Assembly: GCF_018812025.1 (NCBI RefSeq)
Contig: NC_063045.1
Span: 53,406,457-53,470,456, forward strand
Source: Megalobrama amblycephala
Lineage: Eukaryota > Chordata > Actinopteri > Cypriniformes > Xenocyprididae
Reading direction: 5' to 3'
Length of the DNA: 64,000 nt
Below the pieces are notes generated by a model that saw nothing but the letters and a program-made list of their open reading frames with translations, had not been told where the DNA came from and did not search any database. Positions 1 to 12,486 of this stretch are shown here, piece after piece; positions within the stretch are counted from its first letter, which is position 1; each line of letters opens with the position of its first letter. The position numbers and the translations under genes were made by a program.

Positions 1-1221
1 CACAATATTTTAGAATGTGTTTTAGAATATATTTAGAGGACATCAACATGCTGAACAATTTGTAGTCTAATAACCTGTTATATTCTTGAGTTCTTTTCAA
101 CTTAGCAGGTTTTTTTCCCACATTTATACCCACATATTATAAGTATATAATATTATTTAACACAGAGCAATTTACTATTACTTATTGTTATTTGCAAAGT
201 ATTTCTGTAACACATTAGGTATGATATTTTATGTAGGTTATTTATCAATGAATGTTTCAACAATGCCATTTTTCAGTTCTGTTTTCTGGGGTAATCATGG
301 ACTGTCCGTTATTAAATATTAAATAAAATTTAAAAAAAAAAGAAAGAAAAAGAACTGTAATTAAGGTAAATGTTCATGGGGTTTGCTTGTTCAAGTATGG
401 TTGGAAAGATCATTCCACCAGTGAGCAACAGTGAAGGTAAAGGTTTGAATATGATTTTTGAAATATGAGTGGAACCCTCAGGTGAGGTCCATCCTCAGAG
501 TAGATGAATCTAAACACTGTTAATATTAGACCATTAGCATGTGCTTGAGGACAGATTTATGACCTCACAGGAAGGAAGTGCAAGTTCTACCCATAGAGAG
601 AGAGAGAGAGAGAGAGAGAGAAAATCCCCCTTGGTCTCTTTCCGGCAGCCCCGTGGCGACTGATCATGCATTGGGACTTTCATAGGGAGACCTGCAGGTG
701 TGTCCGATTTGAGCTACACAAACAGGGTTGAGGGTGATAGAGAAAAAAGGGGCGGGATTTATTGTCTTCCTCTTATTTCATCTACAGACATGAATCATGG
801 AAATCCCTGACTCACATCGAGTGTGCTGAGTGTCGTTGACAATGAATGTGTTGAGTGATGGTGACAACATGTCTGTCGTCCTGCCTGTTGTGGCAGTGGG
901 CCAGTCAGGCTTCATTTGAACACATCAGCAGGTTTATGTTGTTTTCTGCAGTGAGCAAATCTTTCCCGTCAATCCGGACATTGCTCAATGCATTTGTCAT
1001 ATCTGTCAGATGAAGATCTGTAAACAGTTTAAACAGCAGCAGTTTAAATAATCAGTTGTGCAATAGAAGCATTTGGACACTAGATGGCAGCACATTATTT
1101 GTGCAATCTGGACAATTGCAGGACTTCAACATAGAATGAAATGGAATCCTTATTATTTTCCACACAAACACCATCAGAGGAATTTGTTTCCTTGGCCCCA
1201 GATAGAAAATAAACAATACAA
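1..1221. other. AT-rich intergenic stretch, no gene seen
   Basis: No open frame here resembles a known protein and no splice-bounded exon could be assembled. Visible features are an A-rich run near 331-352 and a GA dinucleotide repeat, listed separately. The rest looks like ordinary unique or decayed sequence. Confidence 0.5.
595..621. repeat. (AG)n microsatellite
   Basis: About 13 uninterrupted AG units, read directly. Probably length-polymorphic. Confidence 0.95.
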
Positions 1222-1535
1222 ATTCCAGGTTCAATACAGGTTAAGCTCAAACAACAGCACTTAATGATGCATAATGTTGATTACCCAAAAAAATAAAAAA
1301 ACTGAGTGAAGCACAACAGTGCTTAGTGAATAGACCACTACATAATGATTGAATCATCAGATCAGTTTTTCTTTTCACAACTTTTGCTATAACAAAAGCA
1401 CTTCAGAAACACACAGTTACAGCAGCCAGAGAAACATTAAAGTTAAGATGTCAAGGGTCAAGAGCCTGACTAAAGCAAACACTTACCTCCATAATGGTGA
1501 CTTCAAACTTTATTATTTTCAATAAAACAGTCCTA
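1222..1535. repeat. Two joined transposon fragments
   Basis: Bases 1222-1300 (TTCCAGGTTCAATACAGGTT, then a CATAATGTTGATTACC stretch) are the internal-arm sequence of the AAAGGAATATTCC family seen whole at 50547-51055. Bases 1300-1535 match the arm of composite element II, for example 21060-21270, including the shared stretch GTCAAGGGTCA...CTTACCTCC...GGTGAC. The two pieces abut with no gene between them. Confidence 0.7.
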
Positions 1536-1795
1536 AGGCTTCCTGGAGGCTAAGCGAGTGCTGCCCGTACAGGGCCAGCGCTAAGGGGCCAACGTTTTGC
1601 CAATGAGCAAATTCTCAGGGACCTTGAGAGTGGGCCCGTAAAGGGCAAGTGCAGGCTTGTTTGTAGGGTACTAACTTGAACCTAACAGTCTACTGATGAG
1701 AGTTAGTTGACATGCAGTTGCAAGGTTACTTATAGTTAGTAGAATGTCTAAAGTCTACTATCGAAATAAAGTGTATCCAAAAAAATAAATAACAA
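1536..1795. repeat. Decayed repeat ending in an AATAAAGTGT terminus
   Basis: The stretch from TTAGTTGACATGCAGTTGCA to AATAAAGTGTATCC resembles a widespread fish repeat whose terminus is GGTAACACTTTA on the other strand. The same terminus type bounds the element at 16537-19618. Only one end is seen. The family assignment is from recall. Confidence 0.45.
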
Positions 1796-2703
1796 AAAAT
1801 AATAACAATCATTTACAATACAACCAGGAGGGATCAATAGGGTCAGTTCTGATTTCATATTGACTTTAAGGGCTCTCTGGTGGAGCTCAGACAGAGGAAT
1901 GAGCTTATGAGCATTTGTAATGCAGAGATTTGAATGCAGTGAGTCATCTATGGCACAATAAAACCTCTCACACATAAACTTCAAACCCACGCTGATCTGC
2001 CGGGCCAGGTCGGGCCGGTCCGCACCGCCCCCATGACGTCTGCGGTGGGTACTGTTGACAGGAGAATGTGCAGAGGAGCACATGCCAAGACACTGAGCAC
2101 ATGAGAGAAAGAGAGAGGGCAGATGACTCACCTGCAGCCTCTCTACTGTTTGCTAATGACGGATAACACGTTCACACATAGACAAACAAAGGCTAAAGGT
2201 ACTGCAGGTTAAAGTGTGATAGCAGAGTTTATGTCTATGACAATTTGGATAGGGGTTTTGGCACTTTCATGCACACAGATTTGGTTTTGGACCAGAGTAG
2301 AGGCGTGCAATTAAAAAACAATGCTCTGTGACAGTATCCGTGATCCACCAGTGTTGGCACATAGCGTGCTGTTCATTTGGATATTAATGTCATATGCTGT
2401 GATATACCTCTGTGTAGTCAACTATCATCCACATTCACCAGCAGGTGGTAACAGAACACCACAGCTGAAAGAGTCACTTTCAAAACGCCTACCTGCTGCG
2501 AACAACAGTGCTGTATTCTGTTCAACACTGTAAAGCCTGACATATGAAATAATAGTCCGAAAAATCATTTAAAAAAAAGAAAAAAAAGTGGAACAGTTTG
2601 ATTTTGGGGGGCAAAACATACTGCAATGCAATACAAGGATGACTGATGAAAGATGCACAAATAAATGTTTCTCAAAAGCCTGATTGCTTCAGTCCAGTAA
2701 GCG
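1796..2703. other. Intergenic, no supported feature
   Basis: Short open frames occur on both strands but none has recognisable domains or splice context. Nothing repeat-like was matched elsewhere in the window. Confidence 0.4.
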
Positions 2704-3010
2704 TTAAAGGTGCTCTAAGCGATTCTGGGTGGAGTAACTTCCTGTTGACGTTTGAAGTGTTGTCAAACAAAACAGAGGCTAGCTAGACCCACCCTCCTCC
2801 TCCTCCTCCTCCACATCCCCTCCGTGCTTCCTGAAACAGTCATGAACGCGCATTTAAAATCATTCTTGTCGGTTATTGGCTGGAGCATGTTTATTATGTT
2901 TTGTGGTCCAGGCTGCACCAGGTAGTTTTTGTTGCCGTTTTTGGAGCTTGTGGCGACTACAGAGACCGTGTTTTTTTTTTTTTGTGTGTAGAGGGGACAG
3001 GCAGCTAGCG
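2704..3010 (+). mobile_element. TTAA-type non-autonomous element, 5' fragment
   Basis: Starts TTAA then AGGTGCTCTAAGCGATTCTG, one of several families in this window whose ends read TTAAAGGTGC. It contains a CTC trinucleotide run near 2798-2816 and a T-run near 2970. No matching right end is seen, so the element is truncated or decayed. Membership of a TTAA-duplicating superfamily (piggyBac or Kolobok) is inferred from the end only. Confidence 0.5.
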
Positions 3011-3260
3011 GATAAATATTAGTTTAACACTTTTATCGCCTTATACAATGATTCTGTTAAGAGTTGCTAACTTAAAAAATACTACATCACCTGCTTACAT
3101 ATGAACAGCATCTTTACATACTCCAAGAAAAGCATTAATATTAAATGAAAATAAAATTGGTACCAAGATGGAGCCTTGTGGAAAGGTAAGAAGAATCAGT
3201 AAAGATTTACCCTATACAAAGTCATGTAGCACGGCCTAAAGGTGGACATTTTATAATTAT

Positions 3261-4137
3261 CAGAGGTGTAAAGTACTTGTAATTAAATGTAAATGTAATT
3301 AGTTACTGTACTTAAGTATCTTTTTGGCTACTGTGTATTGAGTTTCAAAGATATTGGCAACTTTTACTCTCTACTTGACTACATTTTTGAGCAAGTAAAT
3401 TTACTTTTTACTCCACTACATTTGTGATGAATAATGCAATTACAAGTTACATTTTTCATGACAGCTAACTTTTTCTGCAGCAGTTTATTTCTGCTATAAA
3501 GAAGAGATATTGCCATCTAAGGGCACTGAAGGCACTATATCTTGTGCATTTTGCCTTCACTCACCCAAAACTTGTCAACAAGGCTACTTTACGTGAATGT
3601 GAGTGCATTAGCAGGTAGTTGCTGATCGCAGATGTTTTATTTATTAGCTGAGGAAATAACTGCAGCTATGATGAGGCTCAAACCAGCACATACAGTAGAC
3701 TTTGACTTTTTTTTATTTTACTTAACATTGTTTTATTTATCCGCTATATTGACAAGACCTTTTTGAAGTTCAGTTTCTGTGCACTTGAGCTCAACTGAGA
3801 CTTGAGAGTTTGTAGACATTTAAAAGGTTGTTGTGTCGACTGTGATTTATTGCAACATTGAGGTGTTTTATTTTGATTTTAGAAAATAAACTTGATTTCT
3901 CATCTTACAAATCAATTGTTTCTTAATTTCATTGGCATGTCTCTCAGGACTAGTGCATCTCTGAGCCTACATTCAGCATGAGTAAAATACTTAAGTACTG
4001 TTAAAATCAGATACTTTAAGACTTTTACTCAAGTCGTATAGGAATTGGTTACTTGTAACTTGTAGTGGAGTCATTTTTGATGTAAGGTATCAGTACTTTT
4101 ACTCAAGTATGGTTTTCAGGTACTCTATACACCTCTA
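3261..4137. mobile_element. hAT-like non-autonomous element
   Basis: The left end CAGAGGTGTAAAGTACT and the reverse complement of the right end (TAGAGGTGTATAGAGTA) form imperfect terminal inverted repeats. Subterminal sequence is rich in ACTCAAGTA/TACTTGAGT-type words (ACTTTTACTCAAGT on both sides). The length is 877 bp and there is no transposase frame. I could not find a clean 8-bp TSD, so hAT is a family-level guess from the CAG...CTG-like ends. Confidence 0.6.
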
Positions 4138-5020
4138 AAAGGTGCAACAAAAAAAGAAAAAAAGTGTGTGTCCAAATGATCTTAGTGTTATGCTCTATTG
4201 GAACGCCTCATTGCACTGCCAAAAAGCCTCTTTCTCTACTGCTCTTGAACTAACTTGAAATTAAATTAACTTGAAATTAATTTGCATTTCTGGCTTAGGT
4301 AACTGGCTTAAAAAAATACTTTAAAAAAAACAAAAAAAAACAAACAGTGCCCACGAGCAAAGATGTCAGTCTTGTGCCTGCCAAGCAGTCGCTATTGAGA
4401 TGAATGGGAAAGCTACAAATAGTTTCTCCAACGATTATAGCTCCTAGGAAGTAATAATATAGTCTCAACACCGTCAGACAAAAATCAGGATTTCCCACAA
4501 TCCCCTGAGCATTTATATAGTTGTTTATCTATCATATTGAGTTAAATGTCAGCAGTTAACACAGCTTTGAGTGTCAGGCCTGGGAAGTGCAATAACTGAT
4601 CTCTGAAGTGATTTCTGCTGTCTGCTCTGTTGAATTTGCTCACTGCAGGGATTATGAGAAATTCAGCCCCTCAAGTTCTGTCCACGTCTAGTGTTGTCTC
4701 TCTCTCTCTCTTTCATCATATTTCACTTTCTTTTCCACATCAGAGCCCCATTCCTCAGGCCACATCCTAAACTCTTATATATAAGCTCTTCTACTTTATC
4801 TCATCAGTTCAGTCTCAAACATATCTTGAGTTTGTACTATAGGTTTCTCTACAAATTGATTTTCATGCAGACTGCTGCCCTGCCCATTTCGGTTCTTCGG
4901 TATCTTTAGAATAACCCTCAGAATTAATCTGTATGAAAATCAATTTATCCAAAACAAAGTGACATTAAGAGTCAAATTAATTATATATTATATTATAAAT
5001 AATACCTGGAGAAAGCTATA
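4138..5020. other. Intergenic, no supported feature
   Basis: Contains A-rich runs (4310-4345) and a TC-rich tract near 4697-4712. No gene, RNA or matched repeat was recognised. Confidence 0.4.
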
Positions 5021-5750
5021 CCCACGAAGAAGGCAACGTTCTCAGGACCTTGTGCAACATTCCCTAAAAGTTCTCTAAAGGTGACGAAAATTCCGAACCT
5101 TTACAGAACATTCGGGACGTTCCTAAAACGTCCTCTTTTGGTAATGAAAGTGTTGCAGTTTAAGGTTCCTTATATGACTTCAGGGGGACATTCTATTTTG
5201 GTTATTTTATGATCAAAAAAGAACGTTACAAAGAGGACATTTGGGAAGTTAACGGAACGTCCTATAGTAATAGTCCCCTAAACATTCCCAGAACGTCCTG
5301 AATGTTCCCTGAAGGTCCACCAAATAATGTTCCCCAAACCTTTAAAGAACTCCACATCGTGACCATCTCTGAACGTTCTGGGAACGTTACTAGGTGACAG
5401 GTTACCCCGCTAGAAATTTTACGTTCCCAGAACATTCTCAGAATGTCCACTGGTATTAAGGACGTTGTCTATTAACGTTCCCAGAACGTTCAGAGATGGT
5501 CAGGATGTGGAGTTCTTTTATGGTTTGGGGAACGTTATTTGGTGGACCTTCAGGGAACATTCAAGACGTTCTGGGAATGTTTAGGGGACTATTACTATAG
5601 GACGTTCTGTTAACTTCCCAGATGTCCTCTTTGTAACGTTCTCACGCGACCATAAAATAACCAAAATAGAACATTTAACGTTATTAAATGACCAACAGAG
5701 ACCATGTGGCAACGTTCAGTTGATGTCCCAAATATCCTCATTGACACTTT
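5021..5750. mobile_element. GAACGTT-rich foldback element, inverted pair of blocks
   Basis: The left block starts CCCACGAAGAAGGCAACGTT at 5021 and runs to ACCCC at about 5400. The right block starts GCTAGAAATTTTACGTTCCC and repeats the left block in opposite orientation. Examples are GGTCCACCAAATAATGTTCC at left against GGAACGTTATTTGGTGGACC at right, and GAACTCCACATCGTGACC against its complement. The words AACGTT and GAACGT recur dozens of times. The left junction is preceded by TATA. There is no coding capacity. Related copies lie at 14391, 19886, 21745, 29706, 31198 and 46925. Confidence 0.8.
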
Positions 5751-7567
5751 TGTTATAGCCTGAAGCGTAAGAGAAATTCTGATCAGATAAACTGATGATT
5801 CCATCATCATGGAGTGTCCTGATTCACTGAGTCTAAACTGTCTAAACCCTGCTACAGACTCTGTAAAAAGAAAATCTGTATTTTGATAGATCAATAATGG
5901 TGGAGGCTCTTGAGTCTTTGATAGTGCCACATTATGCAGAAACAAAGATTCATTGTTGTTTTTATAAATAAAATAGTTTTAAACTCAGCTTTTCATTGCA
6001 GACTTATGGCACAAATTAAGGAAATTCACACATCAGGGGGCTTATAGTGTCAATAATGTGCTGTTCAATAAAATAGCCCATAAAAACCGTAATCACCAAC
6101 ATAAATATGGCAGGCTACAATCTCCTCTCGAAATTCCCTCTGTATGCATCACTCTTCTCGCACCACTGAATAACTTGACGTGAGCGAGAATAGACCCGTG
6201 GAGAGAGATTCTCATCAGCATGAGCATCAGTTAATGAATCAATCTGATGTTAACATGCAAATCTCACTCATCAGAGACATTAGTGCAAGCCTTGCACATT
6301 CAAACATCCAAATCCCAGCAGTAGAGTATTATTATCACATAACCATTAAAGAAAATGATCAGTGTATGTGCATTTGACACAGAAAACAGTAAAAAGCCAT
6401 CTGTTTTATTAGCTAATCATAACTGCTGTCTGTATTAATCTTGTAGTAATTTTACATTCAAGAATTCAACTCTACCAGGTCAATCACTTGAAGAACGCTC
6501 ATTTTGAAAGTTTCACTGAATCTAAACAACAAATAACGCTTTCAGATGGTGCTCTGGATAAGTTACGAGTCTCACATGTATCAGTACATTTTTGAATTAA
6601 TCTTTTGCACCATCAAGTACCCTGTCAGGCTCTTACACATTAATTGAGTTGCTCAAATGTAAAACGCTAAACATTTTCAAGAATTCACATTAAAACATGT
6701 TGATAACCTTTATTAAACATTTGAAATACCACACCAGGCACAAACATTCATCTATGCTAAATAGATCCACGCTTTTATGTGGCTGGGTATCAAAAGTGAT
6801 GCCAAACTTCTCATCCAAATGTTAATTAAACGAGTCTGTGGATGCTGTCAGAGTCTAATTACAGCTTAGACACACTCATTAACATCTCATCTCTGACATA
6901 GAGGTTTGTATGGGTCTTTCTAACTCATCCCAGGAGGTCCTTTGAAAACTAGTTTTCACAGCAGGTCGTAGAAAAGGGTCATTCTCAGGAAATTAAATGA
7001 ATATTTTTATCATTTCGTTTGAAAAGGTCACTGCTGAACTTTTTCTCTGTCTCAAAAAGCAGAAACCAACCAACACTTGAAGACCACCATTGGGTAATTC
7101 AAATCAATCAGTTATGACTACATTCAGTATACCATTAATTATATGATTAGGGGATCATATATGAAACAAATGGCACCTTTTTCTGAGAATGTCGCCAAAA
7201 CATTTAACAGCAATCCTCACAGAACAAGTGCAATAGGATGAAAGAAACTGTGGCTCAGGTTAATCAAATTCACTAAACTAATCAAGACATTTTTATGAGT
7301 CAGTAAAATTGAAAGTCAAAGACCAAATGAAATTGGAGGGGAAAAAGTGATAAGATTACCGGTAAACTGAGTCAGTGTCAGAAAAGACGGATTACCTCTG
7401 AACTTTTCAGAGATGAAAAACAACATTTGAGAAACTTTTTATTTGAGTTCTGTAGCTTTACTACTGAGGAAAATTGAGAGACTCATACAACACAAAACAC
7501 TGATGCTCAGTTATATTAATATCAATAGCCCATAATAATGCAGAATAATAATAAAAAAAAGTTTTTA
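5751..7567. other. Short element II arm fragment, then unique sequence
   Basis: Bases 5751-5830 (GTTATAGCCTGAAGCGTAAG...AATTCTGATCAGAT) match the arm that follows the same palindrome at 20813-20860, so the 5021 element once belonged to a larger composite. From about 5950 to 7567 I see no gene or repeat. The 6750-6900 stretch, with homeobox-like TTAATTAAA and TCTAATTACAG words, reads like non-repetitive sequence. Confidence 0.45.
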
Positions 7568-8307
7568 TTAAAGGGTTAGTTCATCCAAAAATGAAAATTA
7601 TCCCATAATTTACTCACCCTCAAGCCATCCTAGGTCTATATGACTTTCTTCTATTAGCTGAACACAATCAGAGTTATAGTAAATAATAACCTGGCTCTTC
7701 CCAACTTTGTAATGGGATTGAATAGATCCAGAGTTTTTAAAGTTCCAAAAAGTGCATCCATCTATCATAAAAGTAATCCATACGCCTTCTGAAGCAAAGC
7801 GATGGGTTTTTGTAAGAAAAATATTCATATTTAAAACTTTATAAAGCATAATCACTGGTTTCCGGCAACAGCCATACTCAAGTCTATTTCCGCTGGAAGA
7901 GTGACCTCTAACCCAACAAATGATGCCCTGATGAACGCGGAAGCGCATAGGATAGAGCAAAGCAAAACACCGGTCACGGCCGCTACTGGAAGCCAGTAGA
8001 GTTTAAAATATTAAGTTTTAAATATAGATATTTTTCTTACAAAAACCCATCTCTTCGCTTCAGAAGGCCTTTATTAACCCCCTGGAGCCGTATGGATTAC
8101 TTTTATGATTGATGGATGTGCTTTATGGAACTTGAATAACTCGGCGCCATTCAATCCCATTACAAAGCTGCTGGGAAGAGCCAGTATATTTTTTAATGTA
8201 ACTCCGATTGTGTTCGTCTGAAAGAAGATAGTCATATACACCTATGATGGCTTGAAGGTGAGTAAATTATGGGATAATTTTCATTTTTGGGTGAACTATC
8301 CATTTAA
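7568..8307. mobile_element. TTAA-flanked element with long inverted arms
   Basis: The left end (TTAA then AGGGTTAGTTCATCC) and right end (GGGTGAACTATCCA then TTAA) are inverted repeats. The complementarity continues inward for over 200 bp: CCCATAATTTACTCACCCTC against GAGGGTGAGTAAA-like sequence, and CTTCTGAAGCAAAGCGATGG against its complement near 8050. It is 740 bp with TTAA on both sides and no transposase. Fragments of the same family occur at 25145, 33640, 59150, 62320 and 63490. Confidence 0.8.
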
Positions 8308-8900
8308 GTTTCATTTCTTAGGTTAATCTCCATTCAGTGTTAAACATGTCGAGATGGACAGCAGCTCATAATTTCATCCAAGACATGTTTGCATCCGTCA
8401 TTAGAGAAGTGTGCATATGACATCTGGCGGATGCTGAAGGCAGACAGCCAAGACCTCTATTGTCCTTCCCCCAGCTTCCTGATAATCCAAGAGTGACATA
8501 TCAGTTACCTCATTTCTGCCTTACACAGCTAATGAAGCAGATGCGATGGCCTTTTAATTAGAGCCGGAGAGAAACAGTTGTATCATTAAGACAAGTTTGC
8601 CACCTTGAGGTATGATTAGCATTTCCACACCATTAACTCATCAGATGGGTCTGTACATGAGCAAAATGTCTGCAGTTAAACACAGTGAGTCTCTTATTAC
8701 AGTTTTCCATGGATTTCTGACACTATAGCTCACTAGATATTTTACATTTTGATAGCTGTTATCCAAACTTAATTACACAGCATCCTAAGATATGCCATTC
8801 TGAACAATTATAATTTGATATATTCTTATTCAATATGTATGTGAAATCATCATTCAAGGGATCCATATAAAAAAAAGTAAAAACAAAAATCTTTGCCTAT
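8308..8900. other. Unique, high-complexity non-coding stretch
   Basis: No repeat match within the window and no coding exon. Sequence at about 8390-8630 is compositionally balanced and contains homeodomain-type words (CTTTTAATTAGAG). It could be a conserved non-coding element, but conservation cannot be judged from one sequence. Confidence 0.3.
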
Positions 8901-9152
8901 CCCAGATAGCAACTTTGTGCTTAGCAACTCCGGCTGCTGTGGCAGTGTGTTTGCCAAACACATTTGCAGTAGCCAAGAAATCTGAAATAAGATCAGATGA
9001 TGATTTTTAGCTATTGATGGCTTTATAATCATCGTGAATCACCAATGTCATTTGCATAATAATTGTGTTGTTTTATTGCAACGTGAGATCACACTGTATT
9101 GCAGTAGATTTGAACATAAAAAAAAGTAAACTACGCATTTGACAATGGAGAC

Positions 9153-9157
<5 letters not shown>

Positions 9158-9202
<45 letters not shown>
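9158..9202. repeat. (AT)n microsatellite inside element I
   Basis: About 22 AT units, read directly. It separates two matching arm segments of element I. Confidence 0.95.
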
Positions 9203-9205
<3 letters not shown>

Positions 9206-9479
9206 GACAATTAGATCAACTCTGGACATCACAAAAAAGCTACTAAAAGACAACAAAAAGCACAGTAAAAAATAAAAGTAAATAATTAGAATGAAAGAAA
9301 ATAATAGGACAATTCAGCCGCATAATTTATTCATGCTGTGATGCATACTGGGAGTTTTGTACTATTGTTCCCAGCATGCATTGCGGCATGACAGTTTTGA
9401 TATTCCTTTGATTCACCTTTGTTGAGATTCATGTGCTGATTCTTGATGTCTTTGTGTGTCATCTTAGAATCAGTTTCAT

Positions 9480-9945
9480 TTTTTACGAGATCTCAATGAC
9501 TAAAAGTTTTGTGTTATTATGAGATTTCAATAATGGATGGTTTTGTTTCTTTGCAAGATCTCAATGGCTGGTTTTGTTTTTTTACAAGATCTCATTGATG
9601 GTCAGTTTTGTTGCTTTATAAGATCTCAATGACTGTTGGTTTTCTTCCTTTTCAAGATTTCAAAGATGGTCGGTTTTACTTTCAATTGCAAAATTTCAGT
9701 GACGGTTGGTTTTGTTTCTTTACTAGATCTCAATGGTTGAAAATTTTGTTTTGTTATGAGATTTCAATGACAGTTGGTTCTGTTCCACTTTGACATGTCA
9801 ATGACGGTCTTTTTTAAAACATTTTTTAGGAGATTTCAATGATGGTTGGCTTTGTTCGATCTTGCAAAGGAACAAAATGACCGTCATTTAATTTAGAGAT
9901 TTCAATGACGGTCGGTTTTGTTCCTTTGCAAATGGTTTCTATTAT
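9480..9945 (+). repeat. Minisatellite, ~40-bp unit, about 10 degenerate copies
   Basis: The recurring core is GAT(C/T)TCAATGA(C/T)GGT(C/T)GGTTTTGTT(C/T)CTTT followed by a short spacer. Units begin near 9490, 9525, 9549, 9587, 9622, 9655, 9700, 9726, 9763, 9830 and 9898. Two or three units of the same core are present in the other copy of element I near 34955-35040, so this is an element-internal array that varies in copy number. Confidence 0.85.
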
Positions 9946-10123
9946 GTCTGAGTTTTTGGGCTTACCACTGTGCTGAAAGTAGAGCCTGTGGTTAGGCTGA
10001 AATACTTACAAACACATGTTATTTAGATAAAGATGTGAAAGATTAATGATTGGTGAATGCTTTTGTTCAGTAAATATATAAAACATATAAAATGTTAAGA
10101 TTTGAAATATAAAAGGTTTAGTG

Positions 10124-10316
10124 CAGTGTTTCTCAACTCCAGTCCTCGGGTCCCACTGCTCTGCACATTTTGTATGTATCCCTTATTTAACACACCTGAT
10201 TTAGATCATCAGCTCATTAGGAGAGTCTGCATGAACTGAATTGAGTGTGTCATATAAGAGAGACATACAAAATGTGCAGAGCAGTGGGTCCCGAGGACTG
10301 GAGTTGAGAACCACTG
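10124..10316. mobile_element. hAT MITE, nearly perfect palindrome, 8-bp TSD
   Basis: A 193-bp element. Left arm: CAGTGTTTCTCAACTCCAGT...CCCACTGCTCTGCACATTTTG. The right arm is its inverse, ending GGAGTTGAGAACCACTG. Perfect 8-bp duplications GTTTAGTG lie at 10116-10123 and 10317-10324. CAG...CTG ends with an 8-bp TSD are diagnostic of hAT. It has no coding capacity and was mobilised in trans. Confidence 0.93.
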
Positions 10317-10345
10317 GTTTAGTGCTTTATATGTGCATATACTGC

Positions 10346-10530
10346 TTATAGCAGTATTCTTAAACTCAATTTTTGGAGAGCCACAGTTTTGTTCCAATTC
10401 TAATCAAACACATCTATTCCAGCTAATCAATGTCTTTGGGATTACTAGAAACTTCAAAGCAGGTGTGAGTTGGAGCTGGTTGGAGCTAAACTCTGCAGGG
10501 CTGTGGCCCTCCAGGAACTGACTTTGTGAC
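10346..10530. mobile_element. hAT-type MITE
   Basis: The left end CAGTATTCTTAAACTCAATT...GGAGAGCCACAG is matched inversely by CTGTGGCCCTCCAGGAACTG near the right end. The interior holds the AGTTGGAGCTGGTTGGAGC repeat typical of an abundant fish MITE (recall). The TSD is unclear and the boundaries are approximate. Confidence 0.75.
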
Positions 10531-10775
10531 CAATTCAATTTTTCAATTCAATTCAATTCACATTTATTTGTATAGCGCTTTTCACGATACATATCATTTC
10601 AAAGCAGCTTTACAGAGAATGCATGTCAACATCACAATTTAAAGAATGCAGTTAGCAAATAATGTAATAATTTAGGCAATTCATTTACAATCACTGTTAG
10701 CAGTTTAACTGAACACAGAAGCAATGAGCTCCTGGAAAAATTAATTACATTAACAATAATTAGGATATAGAAATT
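10531..10775 (-). mobile_element. LINE/SINE 3' tail with AATTG repeat
   Basis: On the - strand this reads GAGCTCATTGCTTC...GCTGCTTTGAAA...AAAAGCGCTATACAAATAAA and ends in (TTGAA)n. Pentamer tails of this sort mark the 3' end of L2/CR1-like fish retroposons (recall). A second copy, on the other strand, is at 47036-47263. Only the 3' end is present (5' truncation) and there is no reverse transcriptase. Confidence 0.75.
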
Positions 10776-11523
10776 GTGCAATGTGCACCACTGGGTTAAT
10801 GTTCAATAAGTTTATAAATATGCATTACCAAATCTTTTCACATTAATTAAATCTTTCAAGATCTCAGCAGAGGATGATTAAATGACTCCACGAACAGCAT
10901 TACCAGCTTCACTTTTAACTAAACTGATTGACTTCGTTTCAGTTACCATTATGGTGGTCAGTATTTGCTTTAGTTGTGCAGTTTGACTTGACTTTTTGAT
11001 GTTAGTTGGACTTTAGCTGTTGTGACTGTGTTTGTTGTAGAAAAAAAGCTGATGATGATTTGATAAAGATGCAATCATGATACAGCTGGCTGGTGTCATC
11101 TAGAATTGATTCAAACTATAGAATTATTAATTATAACAAGACTATAATTCTACACTGTACACTAAGCATTTTGAGCTGCAACACTCAGACACCAAAATAT
11201 AAATCTCAACAATGATGACATGCTTCATGCCGCAATGCATTCTATAACAGATTCTATACACTCTGTGTAAGATTAGACCAATAGTTGATGACAGCCTCTT
11301 CATCATTAAGTTGTTCACCAAGCTTACAAATTGAATTTCTTATTTGAAATCACAGATGAAATCTGACAACAACGGTATCATAAGTTGTGTTTCTAAATGC
11401 TCGAATCATGACAAAAAAAATTTTCAGACTGGATCAAGCTAATGCGCATGCACAGTCTGAAGTGCGCATCTCTATAAAAAGTTCACATCTGTGGATATTG
11501 TGGATACATCTTCTATACTATAG

Positions 11524-11931
11524 CATGGCTCGTCAACTGACGGCCCGCCAATCATCTTCATCCGGCCCGTGGCTCCTCAATCTCCCTCCTCCTCTTTTCC
11601 TGGTGGTGCGGCCAAATTTGGTTAGATACGTGGCCGCAGTGGCGCCTGCAGCTGTACAGCTATATACGCACTGTTCGTACCTTGTGCGCTCCTCCGACTG
11701 ACCTGAGAAACGTTTTCCATGCTAATATTTCAGCAGTTATTGTGTATGTTCCATATTTCTGTCAACTGAACTTTTGAACTAATAATTTATAAAATAATTT
11801 TTACCAATAAGACTCCCCCCCTTCCTCCCTTCCCCCCTTCCCCCCTTCCCCCAGCCTACCTCAACTTTTTGTTTTTGATTTCATAATCTGGCCCTCGAAT
11901 GAAACTACTTGAAGAGCCCTGTTCTAGGAAC
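11524..11931. mobile_element. hAT relic
   Basis: The left end CATGGCTCGTCAACTGACGG and the right end CTACTTGAAGAGCCCTG are imperfect inverted repeats of the CAGGGCTCNTCAA type. A C-rich CCCTTCC tract lies at 11815-11852. The 8-bp flanks do not match clearly, so insertion age and boundaries are uncertain. Confidence 0.6.
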
Positions 11932-12486
11932 CGGAGCTTCTAATGGCTGCTGCAGTGTTTGAGATTTACGATTTGAGCCTCGATCGGAGGCAGTTAATTA
12001 ATCATAATGACACCACACAATAGAGGAGAAAAAAAAAGGTTTGCAACAAACCTTGAATCGGGCCACGCCAGAAACAATAAACAAGATAATTCTGCTCGTT
12101 TTAAGCAAAAACTCACGTCATTTTGATTTTTTTTCCCAGAAAACAAGAAAAAATATATTATGACATTTTACTTATCTAGTAAAAGAATCTGGATTTAATA
12201 TTTTTTAAATATTTAGACTGGAAAAAAATACTAAATAAGAAGAAAAAATTTTCAAACCCTGTTTTACTGCAACATGAAATCGTAAATCAGTTATGATTTT
12301 AAAAAAAACCCACAAAATTACTGCAAGATGACACACAAAGACATCAAGAATCAGCACATGAATCTCAACAAAGGTGACAATTAAAAGTGTCATGCCGCAA
12401 TGCATGCTGGGAACAACAGTACTGAAATTATGTTAATTATATTACTGAATAAATTATGCAGCTGAAGTGTCCTATTATTATTTTCT

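Noticed and set aside
11387..11701. 104-codon + strand ORF in a hAT relic
   Set aside because: The frame starts outside the relic's end and has no transposase motif. Composition-driven.
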